In this document: positions 10,771-23,110 of the stretch, piece after piece
Position numbering within the stretch: the stretch's first letter is position 1
Layout: the number at the start of each line of letters is the position of its first letter
Assembly: GCF_040802235.1 (NCBI RefSeq)
Contig: NC_133158.1
Coordinates: 41,544,001-41,608,000 of the forward strand
Direction of reading: 5' to 3'
DNA: 64,000 nucleotides
Source of the DNA: Manis javanica
Lineage: Eukaryota; Chordata; Mammalia; Pholidota; Manidae
Translations under genes and position numbers: made by a program
Notes under the pieces: model-generated
What the model was told of the DNA's origin: nothing
The model's input: the letters and a program-made list of their open reading frames with translations, nothing else
Database searches by the model: none

Positions 10771-13700
10771 TGGGGAGCACTGAGAGGATGCTGGGGAAGC
10801 AGGGAGGTGCTCCGACTTGCCCTGGATTAAGGGGGGACATGCTCTCCCAGAATCTGACAGTGGGGTGTCTCTAGCTGCATGGCCTTCCGGGCTGGCCACC
10901 CGATGGAGCACGGGTCAGGATCCGAGCCTGGAACCAGCTGACCCGTGTGACTGGGCCTTCTCTGCCCAGAGGCCCTCACAGCTGCAGGGCTCAGGGTCCG
11001 GGCACCACTGGCTCCCCTTCCCTCCCTGTGGGATTGGGCCACAGGGTGAATGCCCTGCAGCGGGTCGCTGAGACTCCGAGAGGCTGGTGTGTGGCTCTCA
11101 CGAGGGGCCATCTGCTTCCCAGCTCTGCAGGCCTGGGTTCTGGTCCTGGAGACCCCTACTGGAAAGGGAGCTGCCACCCCAGGCATTCCTCACAGAGCTT
11201 GGTGGGGCGTGTCCTGCTGGGACATCCCAGGGGACACACGCCAGGCCAAGTGCTGCCTGCGTCATTCGTTTCCTGCTCCGCTCCGACTGATGAACGTTTG
11301 CACAAACACCGGCCATTCTCTCGGCAGCGTGGCTGACCTCTCCGCTGGGGTCAGGAGTCCACCACTGCACCTCCTGAGCCCTCCATCCATGGCAGGGACT
11401 GTCTCTGTTCTCGAGGATGGTGGAGAACCCTTACAAGGGGCACCCCAGGTCTGCCCGTCTTCCTTGTCTTGCCCCTGCGGAGGCTGGGGCTGATGCCGTC
11501 TCCCCTGGGAGCAGCCTAGCTCAGGCCAGTGGACGCTTGGGTCTCTTGTTACTTCCACCGACCCCTGTCTCCTTCTCTGTCCTGGCACACTCTGGGGGAT
11601 GGTCCCTGGTTGTCACCCGGGCCACGCAGTGGGGAGCCAGCAAGCCGGGGCAGCTGGAGAGGCAAGGCGCTGAATCCTCTTAGACCCTGGGGCTTCCTGG
11701 AGGCAGCAGTTTGCCCTTGGCCAGGGCATGGAGGCCTTGGTCAGGGAGGTGGGAAGCACTTTAAGTGACATGGAATCTAAAGGTGCAGGGGCTGGATTCT
11801 GGTGGCACAGGGAACCAAGTTGCTCTCAGGGGGACAGCACGGAAGCTTAATTATGCTGAGTCACAGGTGGGGGTGGAGGGGACAGGGTGGGATGGCAGGT
11901 GGGGGTGCTTCCGGCAGGCAGGCCTGCCGGGCCCAGGGACAGCATGGAGCAGGGCATGCGGAGGGATTACGGGGTCGTGGACCACAGAAGCTTTAGTTGT
12001 GTGCTGCAGCAGCTGTTCCCAGAATGTGCTGGAATGTAAGCAGAGGCGTGGTGTGCCCTGGAAGGAGTGGGAATGAAGTGTAAATGCCCCAACCCGACCG
12101 ACGTTCGGATGATGACATGAGGGGCCGGGCTGGCCTTGCCGGTCCTGGGTCACCCATTCTCTTGCCAGCTCCAGGGGGGTGGCAGACCCCAGGGGCGCTT
12201 AGGAAACCTCACTGAACGGTGGCTGGGCTTCCCTCACAATGAGATTGGGGCAGGGCGTGGCCTGGGGTCAGGGAGGGGTGAGCAGGCGAGGGCTGCAGAC
12301 CTTCCAAAGCCTGCAGAAAGTGATGCTGGCCCACCTGCAGGGCATGTGGCTCCCACCTCAGTGCCCCCAGGGCCAAGGAGACTGGAGTGTGAACCCTCCT
12401 GAGCATGTCAGTCTATGGGGAGGCTATCCCTGGGGGTGGCAGGCGGGGTCTTTCTGCCCTGTGTGCATACAGGCTTGTGGAATGTAGGTTTTATTATTAT
12501 CCAGTGTGGGGTCCCACATATCAGGAGATGGCTGCCGTGGAAAGGAGACTGTTCCCCAGATCCCAAGGGCGGAGGGACCCAGCACAGCACATGGGGCCCT
12601 GTGGGAGAGCAGCGGGGTCCCCTGGGGGGCGGGGGAGAGGGAGGTGCGGCAAGAGCCCCCGTGGTCTCCAAGGGGAGGTGCGTGAGGCTGGGTCAGCGGG
12701 CCAGAGTGGCCAGCTGGAGTAGCTTCCACAGCCCACGGCATGTGCTGTCCCTGGCTGTGTGGCTGCGGCCCGGGGCATGGGGCCTGGATCTCTGGCCCCC
12801 ATGTGGAGGCAGCCTGGGGTGAGCATGCTGTAGCCAGCCCCCTGCCGCAGGCCCCCACCGAAGCGTCAGACCAGAGACCGAGAGTGGCTCCTGCCCGCTG
12901 TGGGTGCCCGTGGTGTGCTGGGGCTGCCAACTGGCCCGCTGCCTCCAGGCTGGGGGGGCCACAGGCTCGTCTCAAGTGGCTCCTGCAACCTGTGTGTTCC
13001 AACCTTGGAAGGCCATTACCCTGTCCCTGGGCCTTGCCAGGCACTGAGGGACAGCACAGAGGAGACTGTCTGCTCGGTCCTGTCCCTCAAAGGGCCCTCA
13101 ATTTATTTTTCGTGAGGAGGCTCTGGATGGGAGGTTCGGGCCTCATGGCCAGCCTTCTCAGGAGATAGGAGTACAAACCTGCCTTGGGGGCCTGGGACCC
13201 CACTGGGCATCCCCGGACATCCTCACAGGCTGTGGCCCTGCCCAGGGGGGCCCTGGTCCCACTGGCCTCCTGCTGGTGGTGGTTGCTCCGTCCTTAGGAC
13301 CCTGGCTAGCTCCCCCTGGGGGGCCTGGTCTAGGGATGGCCAGGGCTGGAGGGGCCTGGGGTCTCCCCAGCAGGTGAGCCACTTGTTTGGGGCCACACCG
13401 CCTGCCAGTGGCTGAGCCAGTTCCCAGACCCAGGGGGCTGCCTGTGGGTGGAGTGTTGGTGGCAAGCTGCAGGCCAGGCTGGTGCACAGGCCTCCAGGGA
13501 GGTCACCCCTGACCCTCTCACCTGCACGTCAGCCCTTAGCCCAGAGAAGGAATGCCGTGTCCTCTGCTGTGTCTGCCTGACAGGAAAAGGCAGGGGGCAA
13601 AGCTTAGGAGCCACTGCTGGCTTTCAGGCTGCCGTCAGATGCCCCGGTGTGAGTCCTGGCTCAGCCTCCCCCACTGTGGCAGGGACATGCCTGGACCCCT

Positions 13701-15367
13701 CTGAGCCTCCATTTCCTCGTGTGTAAAGTGGAAATGACACAAGGGCCTGTCAGAGGGTGTGTGTGAATGGAAGGCAGGTGTAGTGGGACGCTGAGCTTAG
13801 GCCAGGCACAACCCCACCGTCCTCTGGTGCTGCGCAGTGGGGGCTCTGAGGAGCAGAGTGGGCTGGGAGCCAAGGGTGGTAGGCTCACGAGGCACCCACC
13901 TGGACCAAGGCCAAAGCGAGGGTGCCCAGGGTGGGGAAGCAGGAGCAGCCTTGAGCCACCCCAGGATACTCCAGGCCACACTGGGCCACCCTGGGCTGCC
14001 TCTGGGGCCGGGACCCCTGCGCACAGTGGGCCCAGGCCTGTGGCCCTGGGCTTGGGCAGCCTGGCTCCAGGATGGCCACGTTGAAGAGAGCACTTTGTGC
14101 TGAACACAGGCCTGGCTTTGCCTCGGTGGCAGGAGATGGCACAGAGGAAGGAGCCCCCTGAGCCCTTCCCAGCGGACCCCGAGACCTCACTGGTGGTGAC
14201 CCCTGACTGCAGGTCTTCAGTGAGAAGGCTGATGCAAGTCAGACAAGCCCGCAGGGTTCACTTGGGAAGATCTTTCCAGAAATACAACACACTCTCCACT
14301 CTCACTCCCCATCCCCCCAGATGGGATTTGGGTCTCTTTCTCACCCCGCGTGCAGAAGGAGCCATCTTGAGGGGTGGCGGTGCTGGGACACCCCCACCCC
14401 AGGCCCTGCCTCAGCTCCGGGAGTGTGTGAGGGCCCCTCTGGCCTGGCAGCCGGGCTCTGCCCCATGCCCAGGTACACTTTCGCCCACTTGGGCTCCAGC
14501 CACGTCCTGGTTACCACTGGTCCCAAGGTGGCCAGCAAGGCCAGCCCAGCCTGCCTTCTGTTGACACACTGGCTCGTTCACATTGATTTTTTTAGAAAGC
14601 TGTTGCAGAAAGAACAGCTTTCAAAATAGAGACACAGGCTTCCTGTTGCAGGAGCTCCCAGAACCTTGGTCTCACGGGGGCCTGGAGGTCCCCTGGGCGC
14701 TGTGCCTGGCACAGCAGTGGGGTCTGCTGGAGTTTGGTACAGGAAGACTGGGGAGACGGACAGATGCCACGTCCTGGGGCTCAGCCACTGGGGCCTTGGA
14801 CTCATGGGCCACCGCAGGCTGGCGCTGAGTGTAGGGGAACGTCTGGGCAGAAGTGGGTGAGCGGGAGACCTGAGGGGCTGCTGGGAGGAAGCTATGTTTA
14901 TCCTTAGTTAGGATGTGAACGGCCCCCACTCCAGCTGCAGATGGGCCTGGGGGCCCCACGCCGGCCCCAGGGTTGTGGTTTTGTGGTAGTCCTCAGCAGC
15001 CTTTCAGAGAGAAAGATGGGGCACCCCTGCATGATTCGGAGGGGCCTGGGCTGGGATCCATGCTCCTCTTAGAGCTGCAGCCCTGGCCCCTGGGTCAGCA
15101 CACCTCCCCTTCAACCGGGACCCTGGGCAAGAGAGGTGCGCTGACCTGCTCCCAGAGCCACAGGAGACAAACCCAGTGTGGACAGTGGGCAGGCAGGTAC
15201 CCACGTGTGGTCAGATCCTGAGGGATGACTACACAGAGTTCTGAGAGGAGCCAGTGTGTCCCCAATTGCCTGATGTGCCCACTGGGGAAACGCGCCAATT
15301 CTCCTCTTAAAACGAGATACAGTGTGAAGTTCAGGCTGCTGGGGATGTTCCAGCTGCTGCCCTGCTG
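10771..15367. other. Gene-free GC-rich interval
   Basis: About 4.6 kb of GC-rich anonymous sequence. Many frames are open on both strands, but I recognise no protein family or exon with splice sites. It includes a MIR-like fragment at 13,640-13,760 and a small AT-rich patch at 14,575-14,635. Confidence 0.4.
13640..13760 (+). repeat. MIR-like SINE fragment
   Basis: GTGAGTCCTGGCTCAGCCTC, then CTGAGCCTCCATTTCCTCGT, then GTGTAAAGTGGAAATGA reproduce the MIR order (gttcgaatcctggctc ... cctcagtttcctcatctgtaaaatggg). Diverged but colinear over about 120 bp. Confidence 0.65.
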
Positions 15368-15712
15368 TGTTGTCAAGGGTATGTGACTCTCACAGGCCTA
15401 TGGCGAAGCCCTGGCCCCAGCGCCGTGGAGTGTGACTGCGTTTGGAGGTAGGGTCTTTACCGAGCTGAGTAAAGTAACAGATGCTATCAGGAGGCCCTGA
15501 TCCAATCCAACGGTCCTAGGCAGGGGCCAGGACACAGGCACACAGACACCCTGCCATGGAAGGGCACAGGGAGCAGACCGCTGTCTCTGCACACCCAGGA
15601 GAGAGGCCTGCCCGTACCTGGGCCCCGACGCCCAGCCTCCAGGACTGAGGGAATAAGTCTTGTGAAGCTGCCCAGTCTGTGGTGCTTTGTTCCGGCTGCC
15701 CTGGGACACTAG
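15368..15712 (+). mobile_element. MaLR-type solo LTR (MLT1-like)
   Basis: The element starts TGTTGTCAAGG. It carries GTGTGACTGCGTTTGGAGG, then GTAGGGTCTTTACC, then CCCTGATCCAATCC. Near its end is the family's tail, GCCCAGTCTGTGGTGCTTTG followed by TTCCGGCTGCC. This is the order of an ERVL-MaLR LTR in sense orientation. The AATAAA of the family is altered here to GGAATAAGTC. No internal retroviral sequence adjoins it. Confidence 0.7.
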
Positions 15713-16604
15713 TGTATTCTCACAGTACATCACAGTTTACAAAACATCCTCCCTCCTTGGATGTGACCCCCCAACCCTCTGGTGAGGTGCGTGGGCAGCC
15801 GTGTCAATCTGTCTTAGACGAGGCCTGCATCAGGAGGGATGGGCCAGGCCTTTTGCAGAGGCAAACGCCACCACAGTCCCTGCGGCTTAGGGTGACATGT
15901 TCACAGCGTGCCCTCCATGGGGTCGCTGGGGGCTGTGCTCAGCCTCACCTCACCTGAGGCCCCAGCCACGTGGCAGCCACGTGACACTGTGCTCAAAACT
16001 CGTGGGAGTCCCCTTACCCCCACTGCGATCCCCCTGTGCGCCCAAGGAAGTACAGCAAGTCCTAGGTGAAGAAGATGGGACATGGGGAGAGGGTGACAGG
16101 GCCCGCCGCCAGCTCCTGCACTTCTGTGAGGGCATTACCATGGGGTTGGGTTGAGGTGGCTGTGGGGGATACACAGGCTTCCAGGGCTGGCATCCTGAGG
16201 GTGCTTCCCACCTGTGCCCAGGTGAGTGACAGGTGGGCAGGCTCAGCTCTGCAGCCCCCGTGGGCCTGATGTGTACCTCTCTGAGGTCTGTGTGGTCGGT
16301 GCAGGGCATCCTGGCCTCAGAGGCGCTCCACAACAAATAAGCATGTGTGAGCAGTGGTTCCCCTGTGCCCACCAGCCACCGCTGGCACTAAGAAGCTGTG
16401 TGCACCCCTTCTTTGCTGGAGAGAGGGAGCAGGCCAGTCTTTGGCCAGCATATAGGGGAGGCTGGCAGCCCAGCCAAGGCCTCCTCTTCACTTGCCAAAG
16501 CAAAACACGGTCAAGAAATCCTGGACTGATGGGCCAGAGGGGCAAATGGTTCCTGGGAACCCTTCAGGCCCTCACCGTGGGCTGAGTGCAGGGCCTCATC
16601 TCTC
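15713..16604. other. Gene-free interval
   Basis: GC-rich anonymous sequence between two repeat-derived segments. No supported gene, RNA or regulatory site. Confidence 0.4.
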
Positions 16605-16679
16605 CTGATTTAATGCTCACGGTGGCACCATCAGGACAGTTCTGCAGACGTGGAGCCTGAGGGGCAGTGTGGCTAAGTA
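16605..16679 (-). repeat. MIR-like SINE fragment
   Basis: TTTAATGCTCACGGTGGCACC, CAGACGTGGAGCCTGAGG and GCAGTGTGGCTAAGTA parallel the antisense MIR core (taatcctcacaacaac ... gaggaaactgaggc ... aagtcac). Short and diverged. Confidence 0.5.
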
Positions 16680-17127
16680 TGTTGTGGGTTGGGTGGCAGC
16701 CCCCGAAATGATGTATGTGTCCAAGTCCCCGGACCTGTGCACTTGACCTCATTTGGAAACACAGTCTTTGCTGACGTAACCTGGTTAAGGATCCGGAGAT
16801 GAGAATGTCCTGGATTATGTGGGTGGGCCCTGCATGCATGGGGGTGTCCTCGAGAGAGGCAAAGAGGAGAGACAGACAGGAAGCCGTGTGACGACAGAGG
16901 CACAGATGACGTGGCCACAAGCCAAGGAAGAGCTGGAGTCCCCAGGGGCAGGAGGAGACACCAAGGAGCCCCCTGAGGGCCTCTTGTGGGATTTTGGCTC
17001 TGCCGACGCCTCGACCTCAGACCTCCAGCCTCCAGAACCATGCGGGGGCAAGTCTGTGTTGTTCAGGCCCCCCCCCCGGTCTGTAGGGTCTCTGGTCATT
17101 TGTTACAGCAGCCACAGGGAACTTGCA
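16680..17127 (+). mobile_element. MaLR-type solo LTR (MLT1-like)
   Basis: It begins TGTTGTGGGTT and contains GACCTCATTTGGAAACACAG, a GTGGGTGGGCCC block, CGACCTCAGACCTCCAGCC with CCAGAACCATG, and a terminal TTTGTTACAGCAGCC. These occur in the order of an MLT1-family LTR. A run of nine C replaces part of the 3' region. Confidence 0.65.
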
Positions 17128-20100
17128 TCAGCACTTGCTCCGCTCCCCAGTCAGCTTGGGACTGAGCTGGACGTGCCCTCGGGGGTCCAGCTCCGGCATC
17201 CGTGCTCCCCACACACAGGCGGCTGGAGGGGTAGGTGTGCACATCGCCTGCTCCTCCATGGCCCCAGAGCACTGCCTGTGGGGGGGGCTCTGCACGGGGC
17301 AGAGGGCTGCCAGCTCTGTGCGGACAGCCCCTTTATGAAGCACGGTTGAGTCTGTTGTGTGATCTGCCCCCAGAGTGCTCACCTTGCCCGTCATGGGTCC
17401 CGAGGGCCTGACTCCACCCAGAGGCGCTGCCAGGCCACATGTGGGGCATGCCTGTCTGGGGCCATCCTTCTCTCCTGCAGCATCTGGCATGTGGCTGGTC
17501 CCCTGATCTGCTGTGACTTGTTTCCAGGGAAGCCCCATTTAAAACAGTATTTGTCTGTCATATTTAAAGGAATCTTTTAGGGAACACTGTGCCAAGAAAA
17601 TAACTCCTCAGTAATTTGCATTTTATTTAAATTTGGATTTAAAGTTTCAGGTGTTCCTGCTTGTGGGTCCCAGGAAGCCCCTGTATAGCCAGGCCGGTGC
17701 AGGTGTGGGCCTGGTCCTGAGTGGGACGACCCTGCCCGATCCCCACAAGGTCACAGCTCCAGCTAAGGGCCCTTTTCAGCAGCAAGCAAGCGACATCACT
17801 GCCAGCTGAGTCCCGATGGGTCCCACCGTTCTTCTGCTTCAATCAGTGAAATTAGATCAGCCATTTGCTGCCGCTGAGGATATTTCCAACTCAATCTGAA
17901 TAAGGTGGGGATTTGTGGGCTTAGCGGAGGACTGGAAGGGGCAAGCTTAGGGTGACAGTTGGTGTCCAGGAGCCTTCGCTGTGACACCGGGATGCAGCGA
18001 CAGGCCGCAGATAAAGGACTCACTGTGCGACGGACCCCCCCGGCTCCCGCTGCCCCCCTGCACTGAGTGAGTCCCTGGGAGGCGCTCCTTCCCCAGGCTG
18101 AGGGCACGAGCAAAGGAGAGCCCCCACCCCCTGATCTGGGCTCTGCGCCGCTGGAACAGGAGAGGGGGAACCTGTCTGGGCGTTTGCTCTGCCCCCCGCT
18201 TGTTTGCTCAGAGCTGTCACCTTGGTCCAAACTCAAGTTCTCTTTGGTTTAGTTCCCCCAAAGGCAGATCTGAGGCAAGGTATTTATTGGGAGGCGATCC
18301 GGGAGGCTCAATGGGGAGGTGGCGGGGCAGGGCAGTGGCTTCCATGCGCACACCTCTGTATGAGTTCTTGGGGGCCCCTGAGGACTCCCCCACCAACTCC
18401 CCACCCTGTAGGCTGGACCCTGCTCTTGGGGCTTCAAGCAGGCCTAGCACATCAGTGCCCTGAGGACGCCTCAGGCAGGGGCAGGGGGCAGGGGCCAGCC
18501 CATGCCAGTGAGTCCCCGCCTGTTGTTGCTGTGGCCTGCCTGCCACCCAGGAACCAGGGAGAGGCCCACAGGGACACACACTCTTGGTGACTCGGGCTCA
18601 AGACTGGCATTCAGGAGGGTGTGACGAGGGCCTCCCGGACGCGGACAAGGTCAGAGGCAGGCCACGTGGTCCCTGCAGAGGCAGCCAGCCCGCAGCTCCT
18701 GAGCAAACCTGGGCTGTGTCACCCCACAGCAGGGGCATCTGGGACCCTGGAAAGAGGGCCCAAGAAGCTGGGATCTGCCAATTCAGCCACCATGGTTGCC
18801 CTGCCAATGGGTGTCCCTGTGAGGACACAGCCTGCCACCTCCCAGGACATAGGGCATCCCCCCACCCCCACCCCCCAATGCCTGCCACTTGCTCTGGGTT
18901 CTCCTGGCGGAGAACTTCCAGGGCTGCCCCTCCCGTGTGCCCCACCATCCGCGGCAGACATGCGCTTGGCCTGGTGTGGTGCTTTGCTGTCAGTTTGAAA
19001 GAAATGATGCCACACGTGCTGTGGTTACGAGTGCCTGGGGGTCCGAGGACGCTGCCAGGTTGAGGTTCCTTGGCGCCTCCAGAGGGGCCTCCCACTAGGG
19101 CAGAGGACTGGCAGGAAGGCCTCTTCAGGGACTCACGTCCCTCCTGGGCACTCACGTCCTTCATCTGTTGGGGCAAGGCATGCTTTTGGGCCAGGGCCTG
19201 TGTACTGCACTTCCTGCTGGCCCTTGTGGCCCAACAACTCTGAGACCTCTGGCCTGCAGGTGGCCAGGCCCCCTACTGCCCCCACCCTCTTCTATGCTGG
19301 CTGGTGAGCTGGCAGCCAAGCTGGCCGCCCTCATCCTAAGGGGCCTCAGGTCCATAGTCTTCCTGGCAGGAAGCAGGCCCAGCAGGCCCAGGAGGCACTA
19401 GGGCAGCCTCCTGTGCAGATTGCACAACGTTTACAGGGGGGTGGCCCCGCGTCCCCTGGCATGACTTCTGTCACTCCAGTCGGGAGCCTGCAGCCATGCC
19501 AGCGGCTGGGAAGGGAAGTGGGAAATGATGCCAGGGGTGGGGAACACTGGGCAGCTGTGTAGGGTGGGCCCATCCCGGAGAAGGTGGCAGAGGAGGGTGT
19601 GTGGATGTGGAAGTGTGTACACGTAAGTGTGTGTACAGTTGGAGAGTGTGTGAATGTGTTGGGGTGCATGGTATTGGCCTCTATCAACCAGACTGACTGA
19701 AGGGCTTGCAAGCATTTTCTGATTTGTGAAGTTATTTGAAACCTCTGTAAAGAGAGAAAATTAAATCACATGTACTGAAGACAATACGATTACACACAGG
19801 AAGGCAGGACTGTTCCCAAATCACAAACATCAGCCCATGCATTGCTGCCGCAGGACAGCTGGGCTCCTCCGTGGGGCGCATGGCCCCAGGACTACCACGC
19901 TGAGGGGGTGACACTCCTTATCAGTGCTGAGCCTGTCCCGTGTTGCCCCCCCACCCCAAGATGAAATTGATGGCCCCCCAAGCAGCCTTCACAAGACCCC
20001 TCTTGGCCCTGCCTCTCCTGGGCAGCTGGCCCTGGACTGCTCCTGACTGCAGGCGATCTGAGCCCAATCCTGAGGGATCGGGGGTTTGGAGACGAGGGCC

Positions 20101-21439
20101 AGATCTGCTCTGCCCGGGAACAGGGCTGCCGCGCCCTCAGCTGCCCTCGAGGGGCAGGAGGGCAAGGACGCTCTGCCAGCATCTTCTGCCCTGGGACACG
20201 GGCCAGGACCCAGCGTGTCAGTGCTCCTGTCCTCAGGCCTTCACACCTGACCCAGTCACACTGCCGCTCCCCTGGGTCTCCAGCGGGCCGGTGCCAGATT
20301 GGGGGGCCTACCAGCCTCCCAAACCACCTAAGCTGACTCTTCCCCATAAATCCACCCACCTGACTGTCTACCTGCCATTTCTATCTACCTACCCTGTTTT
20401 CTGCAGGCCCTATTTCTCTGTTGTCGCCCCATCAACACTTGTCTCTCCAAGTCACCTCCCCTGAGTAGCCCCCGTGACACCTCCTTCCAGAGCTGGCCTG
20501 CAGCCTGAGGGGCGGTGGGGCCCTGCTTGCCCTCCAGGGATGCCTCCTCCTAGGCAGGGGTGGAGTGGGACACAATCTAAGCAGTCACTTGGGCCACGGG
20601 TGCCCCTGTGATTCCCCAGCCCCCTGCTGCTCCCCCTGCTGATGGCCAGCCCCAACATGCTCCCTTCGTGTACAGGGAGGAACCGTGTGTCCCCAGGCCC
20701 ACAGGTGCAGCTCTCTTATCAGCGGCCTTCACTGTGTTGTGTTACCCTTGAATCTAAACATGAGGACATGACTTGTGATCCTGATAGTGAAGGGGAAGAG
20801 CAAAGTGTTAACAGGGAACCCCCCCCAGGTGACTCGGACTCCTTGGAGAGGAGGGAGGGGAGAGCAGGTGTGGAGGGAGGGTGCTAGGAGCTGGACGTGT
20901 GGGCCCGCCTCATCCGGGGCCCACTGCACGTTCCTCCCACGCAGCAGTGCCAGCCTCCAGGAGGGTCAGGCCATCGGCCTATTTACTTTAGTCCATAGCC
21001 CGATCACAAGGTTAACGAGTTCAAAGTTACATTCCTTATCACCCTGTTAAGACTGAGTGAGGACTTGAAACCTGCCCCTGCAGGAGTAGCCCTTGGCGGC
21101 CTTGCATTTATCACAGAACCACAGGAACGTCATAGGTGTGGCTGGGCTGGTCTCAGGTGCAGGAACCTGTCCTGGCTTTAGCACTCACCTGTGACGTCTG
21201 TGCTAACGAAGATAAGCCTTTAAAGGCCAATTTGTTTAGTGAAGTACTAGCTAGAGGTATTTTTCTTAGGCTCGGTGGCATCGTTTCCATCCAGAGAATG
21301 TGGGCCTGACAAAGTCCTCTTATTTAACATTATTATGCAATTATTCCACATGGCAAGGATGCCATATGCCATAACAGTGATAGAACCCAAAAGGTAGCAT
21401 TTGGCCTCCTGAGAAAAGCCCACAGAGACAAACATGGAT
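17128..21439. other. Gene-free interval with AT-rich islands
   Basis: No supported gene in about 4.3 kb. Two AT-rich islands stand out from the GC-rich background: 17,535-17,650 and 17,820-17,930. A third lies at 19,690-19,800. They do not resemble a repeat family I know and could be conserved non-coding elements or old repeat relics. A short GT-rich stretch lies at 19,590-19,670. Confidence 0.4.
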
Positions 21440-21534
21440 AAAATATGTGTAAGGGAGATGTAAAGGACTAATATCCTTAATATATGAAGAGTTTTCAGAA
21501 TAAATCAGGAAAGCATTTACCCTAGTAGGGGACA
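21440..21534 (+). mobile_element. Old L1 (L1ME-like), first segment
   Basis: TAAAGGACTAATATCCTTAA followed by TATATGAAGAG is the sense L1 ORF2/3' region. The L1 text stops near 21,535 and resumes near 21,996 with the next part of the same region (GGCAAAAGAAGC, AGTGGCCAATAAACATGAAA), so something was inserted between. Confidence 0.65.
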
Positions 21535-21995
21535 TCTTTTGATTTAGCCCACCAGAGGAATCTGTCACTCCTTCGTCGGGTGACAGCCCCAGGTACCACC
21601 TCTCTCTACTTATGATTTGAATGGGCTTCACCTCCAGACGTGAGCATATGACACACCTAACCAATGAATGGCCTCCTGGGCCACTGGCTGGAACTGTTGG
21701 GCAAAGGTATGCTCTCTGTGTGTTGTTAAACTGCTAAGATGTTAGCCTCTGTTGCTCCAAAATGGAAGGAGCTGCATAAAAACAGGCCCACACAGGGGAG
21801 ATGGGCTGGAAGATGGTGGAGAAAAGACAGCAGAAAAACTTCATGTGAGGGTCTGGGTCCAGCTCAGCCTGAAGCCTAACATGCCCCAACCCTTTGCTGT
21901 GTAAACCACTAACAGTCAGTCCTTCTTAGCATGAAGCAGTTTAAGTTGCATTTCTGTCTTTCTCAACCAAGCGAGTCTTGGCTAAGACCCACTAA
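21535..21995 (+). mobile_element. Element inserted into the L1; probable LTR, family unknown
   Basis: About 460 bp interrupt L1 text that is otherwise continuous. The insert has no L1 similarity that I can see. Its right part (CTTTCTCAACCAAGCGAGTC, TTGGCTAAGACCCAC) recalls the 3' end of ERV-type LTRs. I cannot assign a family. Boundaries are inferred from where the L1 sequence stops and resumes. Confidence 0.45.
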
Positions 21996-22110
21996 TAGCA
22001 AAGAGGGCAAAAGAAGCATTGAAAAGAAACACTAGTGGCCAATAAACATGAAAACAAGAATCAATCTTGGAAAGAACATCCAGGAATTACACATTAAAAT
22101 GAATGCATAC
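21996..22110 (+). mobile_element. Old L1 (L1ME-like), second segment
   Basis: GGGCAAAAGAAGC and AGTGGCCAATAAACATGAAA are the conserved L1 text that leads into the gaaatgcaaat block. The segment ends abruptly at the TG of the MaLR LTR at 22,111. Confidence 0.65.
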
Positions 22111-22474
22111 TGTTCTGGGTTCAACTGTGTCCCCCCAAAAATATTCTGAAGTCCCAACCCTCATTACCTAAGAATGTGACCTGATTTGTAAATAGAGGCT
22201 GGTGTCTTTCTAAGAAGAGGAGACACACATGGGAAAGATGACCATGTAGAAAGGAGAGTGGAGGTTGGCGGGATGTGGTCACAGCCAAGGGGCACCTGGA
22301 GCCACCAGCAGCCGGGAGAGGCAGGGAGGACTCTCCCCTAGAGCCCAAGGAGGAAGCAGGGTCCTGTTGATACCTTGATCTCAGACTTCTGGCCTCTAGA
22401 CTGGGAGAGAATAAATTTCTGTTGTTTGAAGCCCCCCAGTTTGCAGTCCTTTGTACCCCAGGAAACTAATGCAG
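22111..22474 (+). mobile_element. MaLR-type solo LTR (MLT1-like) nested in L1
   Basis: The LTR runs from TGTTCTGGGTTCAACTGTGT to GGAAACTAATGCA. It includes AATGTGACCTGATTTG, TTCTAAGAAGAGGAGACAC, CCTTGATCTCAGACTTCTGG, the polyadenylation signal in AATAAATTTCTGTTG and the tail CCCCCAGTTTGCAGTCCTTTG. This is the best-preserved LTR of its class in the window, with the whole family order intact. It splits the L1 that flanks it. Confidence 0.8.
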
Positions 22475-23110
22475 ATTGATACTATTTCCACTTCAGCAGT
22501 TAGCAACATACTGTTTACATGTAATTTCTTTAATGTTGGCAAGGCTCAAGGTCAGGAGTACCCTTATGCAAGACTGTAAGAGTATTTATCCTCTTTAACT
22601 TGGTAATTCCATTTTTAAGACTTTATCCTAAGGAAAAATTTTATCTGGGAATTAACAGATTTGGAAAAGATTCTCATAATAACATTGTATATAATAATGT
22701 GTAAAAACAATGAATGTCTATAAATAGGAGAAATGTTAAATTAAGTGTTAGATATAATGGAATGTTAGATGTTAAAAATAATGTCTAAATAATTTATGGC
22801 ACAGGAAATGCCCCTGATATAAATAGAAAAAACAGGATATAAAGCTGTTCATATAGGTTATAATCCAAACTTATTTTAAAAACATCTACAATATATATTT
22901 AGAAAAAACAGAAATGTAGAAAAAATATACCAAAATAATAATGGTGATATCTGGGTGTAGACTTATGGATTATCTAACTTTATTACTTTTTTATGGATTC
23001 TTGTTCTTATATAGTCATATATTATTCTTATAGTAGTCATGATTCTTATAGTAGTCATATATTCAATTTTTTTATCAGAAAAAAAATCTTAAACTTCTAC
23101 ATTATTTAGG
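22475..23110 (+). mobile_element. Old L1 (L1ME-like), third segment with 3' end
   Basis: AATGTTGGCAAGGCTCAAGG, TTGGTAATTCCATTTTTAAG, TTTATCCTAAGGAAAAA, CATTGTATATAATAATG and a closing TTTATCAGAAAAAAAATC reproduce the sense order of an L1ME-type 3' half. The AT content contrasts sharply with neighbouring DNA. Confidence 0.75.
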
